Below are positions 7,829 to 15,802 of a stretch of 64,000 bases of DNA, in pieces. The notes under the pieces are model-generated. The model was not told the origin of the DNA and did no database searches. It worked only from the letters and a program-made list of their open reading frames with translations. A program made the translations under genes and the position numbers. The number at the start of each line of letters is the position of its first letter. Position 1 is the first letter of the stretch. Source of the DNA: Pseudomonadales bacterium (GTDB taxonomy: Bacteria; Pseudomonadota; Gammaproteobacteria; Pseudomonadales; Pseudohongiellaceae); contig JAJDSZ010000066.1 of the NCBI GenBank assembly GCA_022827425.1, positions 1-64,000 on the forward strand, given 5' to 3'.

Positions 7829-8608
7829 ATGAGCAGTGAAATCTGGTGCCAGCTCCGCGGGGAAGCCGAAGAGGTCGTCCGCAAGGAACCGCTGCTTGCA
7901 AGCTACGTTTACGCCTGCGTGCTCAACCACCGGAATCTGCCCTCCTCGCTGTCATTCATACTCGCCAACAAGCTCTCCGATGATGTCATGCCCGTGGTGA
8001 CCATGCGCGAGCTTTTCGAGGAAGCCTATGCAGCATCCCCGGATATCATCGACTGCGCCGCCAGCGATATTCTCGCGGTGTACGAACGCGACCCGGCGGT
8101 CAACACCTACCTGCCGGTGATCCTCAACCTCAAGGGCTTCCAGGCGATCCAGGTGCATCGGCTCGCCCACTTTCTGTGGCAACGCGGCCGCACGGATCTG
8201 GCGCTGTTCATCCAGAGCCGCAATTCCGAAGTATTCGGTGTCGATATCCACCCGGCCTGCGTCATGGGCAAGGGCATCCTGTTCGACCACGCCACCGGCA
8301 TCGTCGTCGGCGAGACTTCGGTGATCGACGACAATGTTTCCATCCTCCAGCAGGTTACGCTCGGCGGCACCGGCAACGAGCAGGGTGACCGCCATCCGAA
8401 GATCAAATCCGGCGTGCTTATCTCCACCGGCGCCAAGGTGCTCGGCAACATAACCATCGGCGAAGGCGCCAAGATCGGCGCCGGCAGCGTGGTGCTCAAG
8501 GACGTTCCGCCCCACACCACGGTAGTCGGCGTCCCCGCCCGGGTGGTCGGCGCAACCCGGGAGAGCGTCCCCGCCCAAACCATGGACCAGCGCCTGTTCG
8601 AGGATTGA
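7829..8608 (+). CDS. cysE: Serine O-acetyltransferase
   Basis: A 259-residue protein of normal length for CysE. The N-terminal helical domain (about residues 1-140) is followed by the left-handed parallel beta-helix of hexapeptide repeats (VFGVDIHPACVMGKGILFDHATGIVVGE and GTGNEQGDRHPKIKSGV). Asp in IDDNV and His in FDHATG and DRHPK correspond to active-site positions. It transfers an acetyl group from acetyl-CoA to L-serine, giving O-acetylserine for cysteine synthesis in the cytoplasm. It stands alone, with a probable promoter at 7769-7795, and converges with an AlbA_2 gene. Confidence 0.95.
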   Translation: MSSEIWCQLRGEAEEVVRKEPLLASYVYACVLNHRNLPSSLSFILANKLSDDVMPVVTMRELFEEAYAASPDIIDCAASDILAVYERDPAVNTYLPVILNLKGFQAIQVHRLAHFLWQRGRTDLALFIQSRNSEVFGVDIHPACVMGKGILFDHATGIVVGETSVIDDNVSILQQVTLGGTGNEQGDRHPKIKSGVLISTGAKVLGNITIGEGAKIGAGSVVLKDVPPHTTVVGVPARVVGATRESVPAQTMDQRLFED

Positions 8609-8666
8609 GGCCCACCGGTTGGCGGAGGTACCGGCATATCGCAAAAAAATGGACCAGCCCGATTGT

Positions 8667-9926
8667 CTACCCTTTTCCGTCTGATCCAATTCCATTTCTG
8701 CCTTTATGCATCACGACTTTCATATAGTCTTCCGTCGTGTCGAATTCCGGGTCCGTGCCATTGTGTTGTTTCAACAAGGGAATGATCTTATTGCGGACTC
8801 CCATTCCACGGGCATCGACGTATCCGTAATCGCGCAAAACCTCGACGATCAGTGGGTTGCGGGGCGAGCGCTGACCGGCGATCATTTTGTCCACTGTCAT
8901 TGAATTCTGCAGTGCGCCGGGACTGAGCACTTCGAGCCGGTCGGCGTAGAGCGCGATTTCGATTTCTTCGTAGCGTGTCCAGTCGCGATGGGCGACCGCG
9001 TTGACGACCGATTCTCTGACCGCATCCAATGGGTACAGCCAATTGCGCTGGCGCTGGAAAGAATCGTTTAACTTCTCCGATTCCTGGCTGAGAAACGGTC
9101 GCATCGCCGTGACAAGGCGCTCGATCAGGCCGCTTTCCGCGATTTTTCCGCCGCCTGGATCATATTGTGCGATCAGCGGCCCGTCGATGAGTCGGTCATC
9201 GAGGGCCTTGTAGCTCTTGCCTTTTCCGTCGAACGCCATCCATCGGATGCCAGCTTGGTGGAGCAAGCGCCGCGGCGTATGGCCGAACAGCACCAAACCG
9301 GCGACGGTGCAGACCGGATACCCGCCTTCTATTTCGGTCATGAAACCGAGGTCGCAAAGCCGGGCCTCCCATTCTTGTTCGTTTGCCGGCAACTCGGCAT
9401 CAGCTGTTACTGTCGACAGATAGTGCTTCAGCCTGTCGAGACTCAAGTCCGACAACCCACTCCCGGAAACCGGCAATTTTTCCGAAAACAACATGCCACC
9501 TAGAGAATGCAGGCGCGCCTGCTGTTCCCGCGTCGCCAGCCGGGAAGTGCTGCCGATGCGGATGTAAATGTCTTCGCGGTCGCGGTCCCGCACTACATAA
9601 GGTTTGGCCACTCCTTGGCTTACGGTGACCACGGCGACCCGCTTGTACTCATCGATCCGCACTTCTTCGTAGAACGGAATGATCATCGGGTGGATATAGC
9701 GGCCGAATACCGTGTCCATCACCCACTGCTCAAGGTCTTCGCGTTGAATACCTCCGACGGTGCCATCGTCATCGACACCTATCAATACCCGCCCGCCGCG
9801 AAAATTCGCCAGCGCCACGACTTCTTTCGCGAGTTGTTCCGGGCGCAAATCATCGTCGCGCTTGAACTCCACTCCGGAGTTTTCACCGTTCGCGATCCAT
9901 TCCGCCACCAGTTCCGCTTTCGTCAT
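8667..9926 (-). CDS. AlbA_2 (Schlafen-type) domain protein with GHKL-like ATPase domain
   Basis: A 419-residue protein. The N-terminal AlbA_2 domain (about residues 10-130) has the hallmarks GVEFKRD and VALANFRGGRVLIGVDDDG. The C-terminal part has RESVVNAVAHRDW, corresponding to the N-box of HATPase_c_4 domains, and later SPGAL and RNPLI. Family members are often annotated as ATP-binding transcriptional regulators. The protein ends soon after the ATPase domain, without the winged-helix tail some relatives have. ATG at 9926. A role in defence or regulation is possible but not shown. Confidence 0.85.
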   Translation of the reverse strand: MTKAELVAEWIANGENSGVEFKRDDDLRPEQLAKEVVALANFRGGRVLIGVDDDGTVGGIQREDLEQWVMDTVFGRYIHPMIIPFYEEVRIDEYKRVAVVTVSQGVAKPYVVRDRDREDIYIRIGSTSRLATREQQARLHSLGGMLFSEKLPVSGSGLSDLSLDRLKHYLSTVTADAELPANEQEWEARLCDLGFMTEIEGGYPVCTVAGLVLFGHTPRRLLHQAGIRWMAFDGKGKSYKALDDRLIDGPLIAQYDPGGGKIAESGLIERLVTAMRPFLSQESEKLNDSFQRQRNWLYPLDAVRESVVNAVAHRDWTRYEEIEIALYADRLEVLSPGALQNSMTVDKMIAGQRSPRNPLIVEVLRDYGYVDARGMGVRNKIIPLLKQHNGTDPEFDTTEDYMKVVMHKGRNGIGSDGKG

Positions 9927-10051
9927 CGCTCATCGCACCTGCAAATTTCGTATCGCCGCAAGAAGACTCCCGCGCTTAACGAACACCTGTAAACAAAATC
10001 TTTCAAGCGCATTCTACAATCCCGAACCAAGGTGGGCGAACAAACCAACAG

Positions 10052-11182
10052 CTATGCGGCGAGACGGATGAGGATACCGGCGGCGATGGCCGAGCCTATC
10101 ACTCCGGCCACATTGGGGCCCATGGCGTGCATGAGGAGGTGGTTTTCCGGGTCGGTCTCCTCGCCGAGGCGGTGTACGGTGCGCGCGGCCATGGGCACTG
10201 CGGAGACGCCGGCGGCGCCGATCAGCGGATTGATCGGACGGGACGACAGGCGGTTCATCAGCTTTGCCATGAGAATGCCCGAGGCGGTGCCGGCGGCGAA
10301 CGCGAACAGGCCAAGCAGCAGGATGCCCAGGGTTGCCGGCGCCAGGAACTGCTCCGCCGCAAGCCTTGAGCCCACGGCGAGCCCAAGCAGGATGGTGACG
10401 ATATTGACCAGGGCGTTCTGGGTGGTATCTGTCAGCCGCTTCACCACCCCGGATTCCCGCATCAGATTGCCAAGGCAGAACATGCCGAGCAGGGGCGCCG
10501 CCGCGGGCACGAGGAGGGCGGTGAGCATGAGCAGCAGCAGGGGAAAAAGGATTTTTTCGATATGCCGCACGTTACGCTGCCCGCTCATGCGAATGCCGCG
10601 CTCCTGTCTGCTGGTGAGCACTCTGGCGATGGGAGGCTGGATCAGCGGCACCAGCGCCATGTAGGAATAGGCTGCCACGGCGATGGCGCCAAGCAGTTCC
10701 GGGGCGAGCATGCTGGCAAGATAGAGTGAAGTCGGCCCGTCGGCGCCGCCGATGATGGCGATGGCGGCGGCCTGCTGCAAACTGAAGTCAAACAGACCCA
10801 GATCGGACAGCAGAAGGGCGCCGAGCAGGGTTGCGAAGATACCGACCTGGGCGGCGGCGCCGAGCAGGAGCGTGCGGGGATTGGCGAGCAGGGGGGCGAA
10901 ATCGGTCAGGGCGCCCACTCCCATGAAGATCAGCAGGGGAAAGATGGAAGTCGCCAGGCCGATCTCGTACAGCTGCCGCAGTACGCCTTCGCCGGTGGCG
11001 ATCTCCACGCCGGGGATGTTCGCCAGCAGCCCGCCGAAGGCGATCGGCAGCAACAGCAGGGGCTCGAATTTCTTGTGGATGGCGAGATAGAGCAAAACCA
11101 GGCAAATCAGCATCATCGCCAATTGCGGCAAGTCAAGCTGATACAGGCCGGTGCCTTGCCACAGTTCGCGCCATTGGTCCAT
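10052..11182 (-). CDS. oadB: Oxaloacetate decarboxylase beta subunit (sodium pump)
   Basis: A 376-residue polytopic membrane protein. It shows the conserved segments [31 protein letters not shown] and [22 protein letters not shown] of the Na+-transporting carboxylic acid decarboxylase beta family. It decarboxylates carboxybiotin carried by the alpha subunit and couples this to Na+ export. It lies nine bases after oadA in the oadG-oadA-oadB order. About ten membrane segments are visible, and the Asp in GGADGPTS is the ion-site aspartate known in the family. Confidence 0.95.
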   Translation of the reverse strand: MDQWRELWQGTGLYQLDLPQLAMMLICLVLLYLAIHKKFEPLLLLPIAFGGLLANIPGVEIATGEGVLRQLYEIGLATSIFPLLIFMGVGALTDFAPLLANPRTLLLGAAAQVGIFATLLGALLLSDLGLFDFSLQQAAAIAIIGGADGPTSLYLASMLAPELLGAIAVAAYSYMALVPLIQPPIARVLTSRQERGIRMSGQRNVRHIEKILFPLLLLMLTALLVPAAAPLLGMFCLGNLMRESGVVKRLTDTTQNALVNIVTILLGLAVGSRLAAEQFLAPATLGILLLGLFAFAAGTASGILMAKLMNRLSSRPINPLIGAAGVSAVPMAARTVHRLGEETDPENHLLMHAMGPNVAGVIGSAIAAGILIRLAA

Positions 11183-11191
11183 TGCCGGCGC

Positions 11192-12943
11192 CTACTCCCG
11201 CAGCAGCATTAGGATCTGGCCAAGCTGCACGCTGTCGCCCCCACGCACGCGGATCGCCGCCACCGAACCCGCGGCCGGCGCCTGGACTTCGGCTTCCATC
11301 TTCATCGCTTCAAGCACGACAAGCACGTCGCCGGCATCGACGCTTTCGCCGACGCCGACCATGACCCGCACTACCGTACCGGCAAGCGGGGCCTTGATTT
11401 CCGACGCGTGTTCGGCGCCGGCTTGACCGGCGGCGGGCGTGACCTCGCCTACATGTTCGCCTTCGGCGACCTTGACCACGAACTGTTGCCCGCCCACTTC
11501 GACCGTATAGACACCTGTAGCGTCGGCCGCGGGCGCCTGTTCGCGCACCGCCTGGGGCCTTGGTTCGAAAATCGCCGGATTGTGGCGATTCTTGAGAAAG
11601 CGCAAGCCCGCCTGGGGGAACAGCGTAAAGGTAAGCGTATCGTCGATTTCATCCGCAAGCACAAAGCCGTCGCGTTTGGCGATGCCGCGCAGTTCGGCGC
11701 GCTGCTGGTCGAACTCGGGCTGAAGCAGATCCGCCGGACGGCAGCGGATGGGTTCATCGCCATCGAGCACCCGGGCCTGGAGGTCGGGATTGACCGGCAC
11801 CGGCGTCGCGCCATACTCACCCCGCAGCAGGCCCCGGGTTTCCTTGGCGATATTGCTGTAGCGCTCGCCGCTGAGCACATTGAACACCGACTGGGTTACC
11901 ACGATCTGGGAAATCGGCGTCACCAGGGGCGCGAATCCCAGATCGGCGCGCACCCGTGGAATTTCCTCAAGCACTTCGTCGAGCCGGCCAAGGGCGTTTT
12001 GCTCGCGCAACTGGTTCTCGAGATTCGACAGCATGCCACCGGGCACCTGGGACACCAGAATGCGCGAGTCCACGCCTTTCAGGGAGCCTTCAAAGGCTTC
12101 ATATTTCTTGCGCGCCTGGCGGAAGTAGGCGGCAATTTCTTCCAGCAGTTTCAGGTCAAGACCGGGGAATCGCGGCGTGCCCTCAAGCATGGAGACCATG
12201 GTCTCGGTGGGGGAATGGCCGTAGGTCAGGCTCATCGACGAAATTGCCGTATCGATATTGTCGATGCCCGCCTCCACCGCCTTGAGATAAGTGGCGGTGG
12301 AAAGTCCCGTGGTGGCGTGGCACTGGATATGGATGGGAATCGCCACGCTTTGCTTGAGCCGGGAAATCAGTTCAAACGCCGTGTAGGGTTCGAGCAGGCC
12401 GGCCATGTCCTTGATGCAGAGGGAATCGGCGCCCATGCTTTCCACATTGCGCGCCATTTCCAGCCAGGTGTCCAGTGTGTGCACCGGGCTGGTGGTATAG
12501 GCCATGGCGCCCTGGGCATGCCTGCCCTGTTCGCGAACGGCGGCGATGGCGGTTTCCAGATTGCGCATGTCGTTGAGGGCGTCGAATACCCGAAACACAT
12601 CCACGCCATTGAGCGCCGCCCGTTCGACGAACTTGCGCACCACGTCATCGGCGTAATGGCGGTAGCCGAGAATCGTCTGGCTGCGGAAGAGCATCTGCTG
12701 GCGGGTATTGGGCATGGCGGCCTTGAAGCGGCGGATGCGCTCCCAGGGGTCTTCTCCGAGATAGCGGATACAGGCGTCAAAAGTCGCGCCGCCCCAGGAT
12801 TCCACGGCCCAGAACCCCGCCTGGTCGATCTTGTCCGCAATGGGCAGCATGTCCTCGATTCGCATGCGCGTGGCGAGCAGGGATTGATGGGCGTCCCTGA
12901 GCACGACTTCGGTGATTCCCAGGGCCTGGTTCTGTGCGGTCAT
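11192..12943 (-). CDS. oadA: Oxaloacetate decarboxylase alpha subunit
   Basis: A 583-residue biotin enzyme. The N-terminal carboxyltransferase barrel (about residues 1-290) begins [20 protein letters not shown], with metal-binding HIQCHATTG further on. A PYC_OADA association domain follows. The C-terminal biotinyl domain (about residues 510-583) carries the acceptor lysine in [11 protein letters not shown]. It transfers CO2 from oxaloacetate to biotin; the beta subunit then releases it and pumps Na+. It is second in an oadGAB operon, 21 bases after oadG. Confidence 0.96.
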   Translation of the reverse strand: MTAQNQALGITEVVLRDAHQSLLATRMRIEDMLPIADKIDQAGFWAVESWGGATFDACIRYLGEDPWERIRRFKAAMPNTRQQMLFRSQTILGYRHYADDVVRKFVERAALNGVDVFRVFDALNDMRNLETAIAAVREQGRHAQGAMAYTTSPVHTLDTWLEMARNVESMGADSLCIKDMAGLLEPYTAFELISRLKQSVAIPIHIQCHATTGLSTATYLKAVEAGIDNIDTAISSMSLTYGHSPTETMVSMLEGTPRFPGLDLKLLEEIAAYFRQARKKYEAFEGSLKGVDSRILVSQVPGGMLSNLENQLREQNALGRLDEVLEEIPRVRADLGFAPLVTPISQIVVTQSVFNVLSGERYSNIAKETRGLLRGEYGATPVPVNPDLQARVLDGDEPIRCRPADLLQPEFDQQRAELRGIAKRDGFVLADEIDDTLTFTLFPQAGLRFLKNRHNPAIFEPRPQAVREQAPAADATGVYTVEVGGQQFVVKVAEGEHVGEVTPAAGQAGAEHASEIKAPLAGTVVRVMVGVGESVDAGDVLVVLEAMKMEAEVQAPAAGSVAAIRVRGGDSVQLGQILMLLRE

Positions 12944-12964
12944 GTTTGATTCCCCGGGAGAATG

Positions 12965-13213
12965 TCAGGACGGGTTTCCGGATGCTAGCCGGCGCGCCCG
13001 GTGCATGGCGATGGCGGCAATGACGGCCGCCATTTGCGCCGGCGGCATGACGGTGTTTCCCCGCTGGCCGGACGCCTGGCCCGGCGCCTGGCCAAATCTT
13101 GCCGCAAGCCATGACATGGCCGAGGTGGCGGCAATCAACAGGCAGAAAAAGACAAACACGACACCAACGCCGAACAGCGCGAGCGGCAATCCCTGACTGA
13201 CCAGATTCTCCAT
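12965..13213 (-). CDS. oadG: Oxaloacetate decarboxylase gamma subunit
   Basis: An 82-residue protein with one N-terminal membrane helix (LPLALFGVGVVFVFFCLLIAATSAM) and a hydrophilic Pro/Gln-rich C-terminal tail, as in OadG/MmdD proteins that assemble the alpha and beta subunits. The ATG at 13213 is preceded by GGAGG about 11 bases away. An in-frame ATG 18 bases upstream would include that sequence in the coding region and has no ribosome site, so the shorter start is preferred. First gene of oadGAB. Confidence 0.88.
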   Translation of the reverse strand: MENLVSQGLPLALFGVGVVFVFFCLLIAATSAMSWLAARFGQAPGQASGQRGNTVMPPAQMAAVIAAIAMHRARRLASGNPS

Positions 13214-13317
13214 TACGGCGGCGCCCTCCATTTGCGGATGGGAGCAATTTTACTTGAGCGGGTCGGTCAAATCTAACGCTGTTTCCAAATCCCAGTCATT
13301 CTGCGTCCGCCCCCTTG

Positions 13318-13401
13318 GTCATTCTGCGCGAAGTCGCAGAATCTCATTGGGAGGTCACTGCCTGAGATTCTGCGACTGCGCTTCGCTCCGCGCAGAATGA
13401 C
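13318..13401. repeat. Repeat B copy 2 (REP-like palindrome)
   Basis: Begins GTCATTCTGCGCGAAG and ends CCGCGCAGAATGAC, with a central GAATCTC...GAGATTC pair, making one long imperfect palindrome. Just before it, at about 13295, the sequence GTCATTCTGCG is a further fragment. It is followed immediately by a run of 14 G at 13405-13418. It lies in the 364-base gap between divergent oadG and the NIPSNAP gene. Confidence 0.85.
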
Positions 13402-13404
13402 AAC

Positions 13405-13418
13405 GGGGGGGGGGGGGG
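13405..13418 (+). repeat. Homopolymer of 14 G
   Basis: A run of 14 guanines directly after repeat B copy 2, about 160 bases upstream of the NIPSNAP start. Such runs are prone to slippage and to sequencing or assembly error. It lies outside any supported gene. Confidence 0.9.
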
Positions 13419-13577
13419 CTTGCACTCCGCGCCGAATGACGAGGGGGATGTCCAAAACGAAGCGAACAACATGGTTTCCAATGCCCGCGGCCATTGATTA
13501 TACTGCCCGGACCATTCCCAACCAGCCGCCGGAAATCATCAAACTCCATTTCCGGGCGGACAACCCAGGAGAAAAAC

Positions 13578-14003
13578 GTGAGCAATTATCTGAAAATCGC
13601 GGGGGCTTCCCTGCTTTCGCTGGTCATCGGCCTTGGCGCCGGCCTGTTCGTTACCACTTCCGCCCAGGACGAGAAGGTGTACGAACTGCGCATCTACAAG
13701 TCCACCGAGGGCAATCTGGGCAATCTCAATGCCCGCTTCCGCGACCACACCATGCGCATCTTCGAAAAACACGGCATGGAAAACATCGGCTACTGGACTC
13801 CCACCAGCGAAGAAGAACGCGACGACACGCTGGTGTACATCATCGCCCACGACAACCGCGAAGCCGCCGATGCGTCCTGGGCGGCCTTCATCCAGGATCC
13901 GGAGTGGCAGGAAGTCGCCGAAGCATCCAATGCCAACGGCCAGATTCTCGCCGGCATCGAAAACAAGTTCATGGTGGCCACAGACTACTCGCCGATGCAG
14001 TAA
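13578..14003 (+). CDS. Exported NIPSNAP family protein
   Basis: A 141-residue protein from GTG at 13578, which has a GGAG site eight bases upstream. An N-terminal signal or anchor (LLSLVIGLGAGLFVTTSAQ) is followed by the NIPSNAP ferredoxin-like domain beginning KVYELRIYKSTEGNLGNLNARF. It includes MRIFEKHGMENIGYWTP and ASWAAFIQDPEWQEV, both typical. The function of these small dimeric alpha-beta barrel proteins in bacteria is unclear. It converges with ggt, with 19 bases between the stops. Confidence 0.88.
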   Translation: MSNYLKIAGASLLSLVIGLGAGLFVTTSAQDEKVYELRIYKSTEGNLGNLNARFRDHTMRIFEKHGMENIGYWTPTSEEERDDTLVYIIAHDNREAADASWAAFIQDPEWQEVAEASNANGQILAGIENKFMVATDYSPMQ

Positions 14004-14022
14004 GCCTGTCCGGCAAGATTCC

Positions 14023-15759
14023 TCAGTCGATCCCCAGCGCCGCGGCGCCGGGGCGGCGCGGGTCGGCGGCGCCATGCAGCAGGCCTTCGCGCAGCATGAT
14101 CGATTGCGTGCTGCCCATGGTCTGCTGGATTTCGATTTCATGGCCCATGGCTTCGAGCAGGCGCAGGCTGTCGGCGCCGACTCCCCGCTCCACGCCGAGT
14201 TCCGGCTCCCGCCAGGCCTGGTAGATGCGCGGCGCGTTGGTCGCCTCGGCGATGTTCATGCCGTAATCCACCGTGTTCACAATAAGCTGCAGAATGACAT
14301 TGTGGATGCGGCTGCCGCCGGGGGTGCCGGTGACAAGAAAAAGCCGGTCGTCCCCGTCGAACACCATGGTCGGCGTCATGGTGGAGACGACTCGCTTGCC
14401 CGGTTCCATGCGATTTGCGTGCACGTCGGGATCGCGAATCGAGAAATTGCGCATCTGATTGTCGAGCAGGATGCCGGTGCCGGGAACGACAAGGCCCGAA
14501 CCGAAGGAATAGCCGAGCGTGTAGGTCAGGGAAACCGCGTTGCCCTCGCCGTCCACAACGGATATTTGCGTGGTGTCCCTGCTCTCGTGGGAGAAAGCGT
14601 CCTCGGGTGAGATTTCCTCCACCGGAGTCGCGCGGTCCGGGCTGATCCGGGCCGCCATTTCCCTGGCCAGGGATGCGCTGAGAATGCCCGCGACCGGTAC
14701 TTCGACAAAGTCGGTATCGCCGATGCCCTCGCGCCGGTTGGCGTTGGCGAGTTTCATCGTTTCCGCCAGCACATGCAGGCTCGCGGCCGATCCCTGCGGC
14801 AGCCGCGCCATGTCGTAGTGGCCGAGCACATTGAGCATCTGCAGCAAGGCGAGGCCGCCGACGCTGCTCGGCGGCATGGTCACCACGCGATGGCCGCGAT
14901 AATCCGTGGCGATGGCCTGCCGCTGGCGCACCTGGTAACTCGCCAGATCCGCGGCGCTGATCAGGCCGCCAGCCCGCTCCATGTAGGCGACAATCTTCCC
15001 GGCAATCGCGCCGCGATAGAAGGCTCCAGCGCCATGTTCGCTGATCTGCTTCAGAGACCAGGCGAGATCAGGCTGGACCAGGGTTTCCCCGGCGGCCCAG
15101 GCCGAGCCATCGGGTTTGGCATAAGCCGCCAGACTGCCGGGATACCCGGCCATGACGCCAAGCGCCTCGGACAGGGCATGGGCCAGATCGCTGCTGACCT
15201 CGATGCCGTTCTCCGCCAGCGCTATGGCCGGGGCTAGCAACGCTTCCCAGGGCAGTGAACCATGCCGGCGCCAGGCTTCCTCAAGCCCGGCCACGGTTCC
15301 CGGCACCCCGGGAGCCCGGGGTCCGAAGGTCAGTGCATCGAAAAGGAGTTCACCGTTCTCATCGCGAAAGTCTTCGCTGCGCGCGGCAGCCGGCGCCACT
15401 GAACGGAAATCCAGCGCCAGTGCATCATCAGGGGCGCTTCCGTCCTCCATATGGGCCAGTAGAAATCCGCTGCCGCCGAGATTGCCCGCCCTGGGCAGGG
15501 TCACCGCGAGGGCAAAGCCCATGGCCACCGCGGCGTCCACCGCATTGCCGCCATCCAGCAGGATTTGCCGCCCCACTTCGCTGGCAAGCCCGTTCTGGCT
15601 GACCGCCATGCCGCCGGACGCCACTACCGGATGGTGGATGGCGTCGTAGCGGATGATGGTTTGGGCGACATTGCTTGCGGATTGCGCCCAAAGCGGCTGC
15701 CAGACGAATAGCAGCGCGAGGCAGCCGGCAAGAATTTCAAGTAAACCGATTCTTTTCAT
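14023..15759 (-). CDS. ggt: Gamma-glutamyltransferase
   Basis: A 578-residue periplasmic Ntn-hydrolase precursor. A signal peptide (LLEILAGCLALLFVWQPLWAQ) precedes the large subunit. The autoprocessing site is the Thr of RDTTQISVVDGEGNAVSLT, whose threonine becomes the nucleophile of the small subunit after self-cleavage. Other family blocks are GGNAVDAAVAMGFALAV and TPGGSRIHNVILQLIV. It cleaves the gamma-glutamyl bond of glutathione and related compounds. It begins 43 bases after the stop of a TonB-dependent receptor on the same strand and may be co-transcribed with it. Confidence 0.95.
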   Translation of the reverse strand: MKRIGLLEILAGCLALLFVWQPLWAQSASNVAQTIIRYDAIHHPVVASGGMAVSQNGLASEVGRQILLDGGNAVDAAVAMGFALAVTLPRAGNLGGSGFLLAHMEDGSAPDDALALDFRSVAPAAARSEDFRDENGELLFDALTFGPRAPGVPGTVAGLEEAWRRHGSLPWEALLAPAIALAENGIEVSSDLAHALSEALGVMAGYPGSLAAYAKPDGSAWAAGETLVQPDLAWSLKQISEHGAGAFYRGAIAGKIVAYMERAGGLISAADLASYQVRQRQAIATDYRGHRVVTMPPSSVGGLALLQMLNVLGHYDMARLPQGSAASLHVLAETMKLANANRREGIGDTDFVEVPVAGILSASLAREMAARISPDRATPVEEISPEDAFSHESRDTTQISVVDGEGNAVSLTYTLGYSFGSGLVVPGTGILLDNQMRNFSIRDPDVHANRMEPGKRVVSTMTPTMVFDGDDRLFLVTGTPGGSRIHNVILQLIVNTVDYGMNIAEATNAPRIYQAWREPELGVERGVGADSLRLLEAMGHEIEIQQTMGSTQSIMLREGLLHGAADPRRPGAAALGID

Positions 15760-15802
15760 GAATCAGGGTTCCGGCAGATTCCGCGCATTCCGAATCAAGT
15801 TG

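Noticed and set aside
11408..12949. A 513-codon open frame on the plus strand
   Set aside because: Antisense to oadA, which has intact carboxyltransferase and biotinyl motifs. No recognisable domain in the antisense translation.
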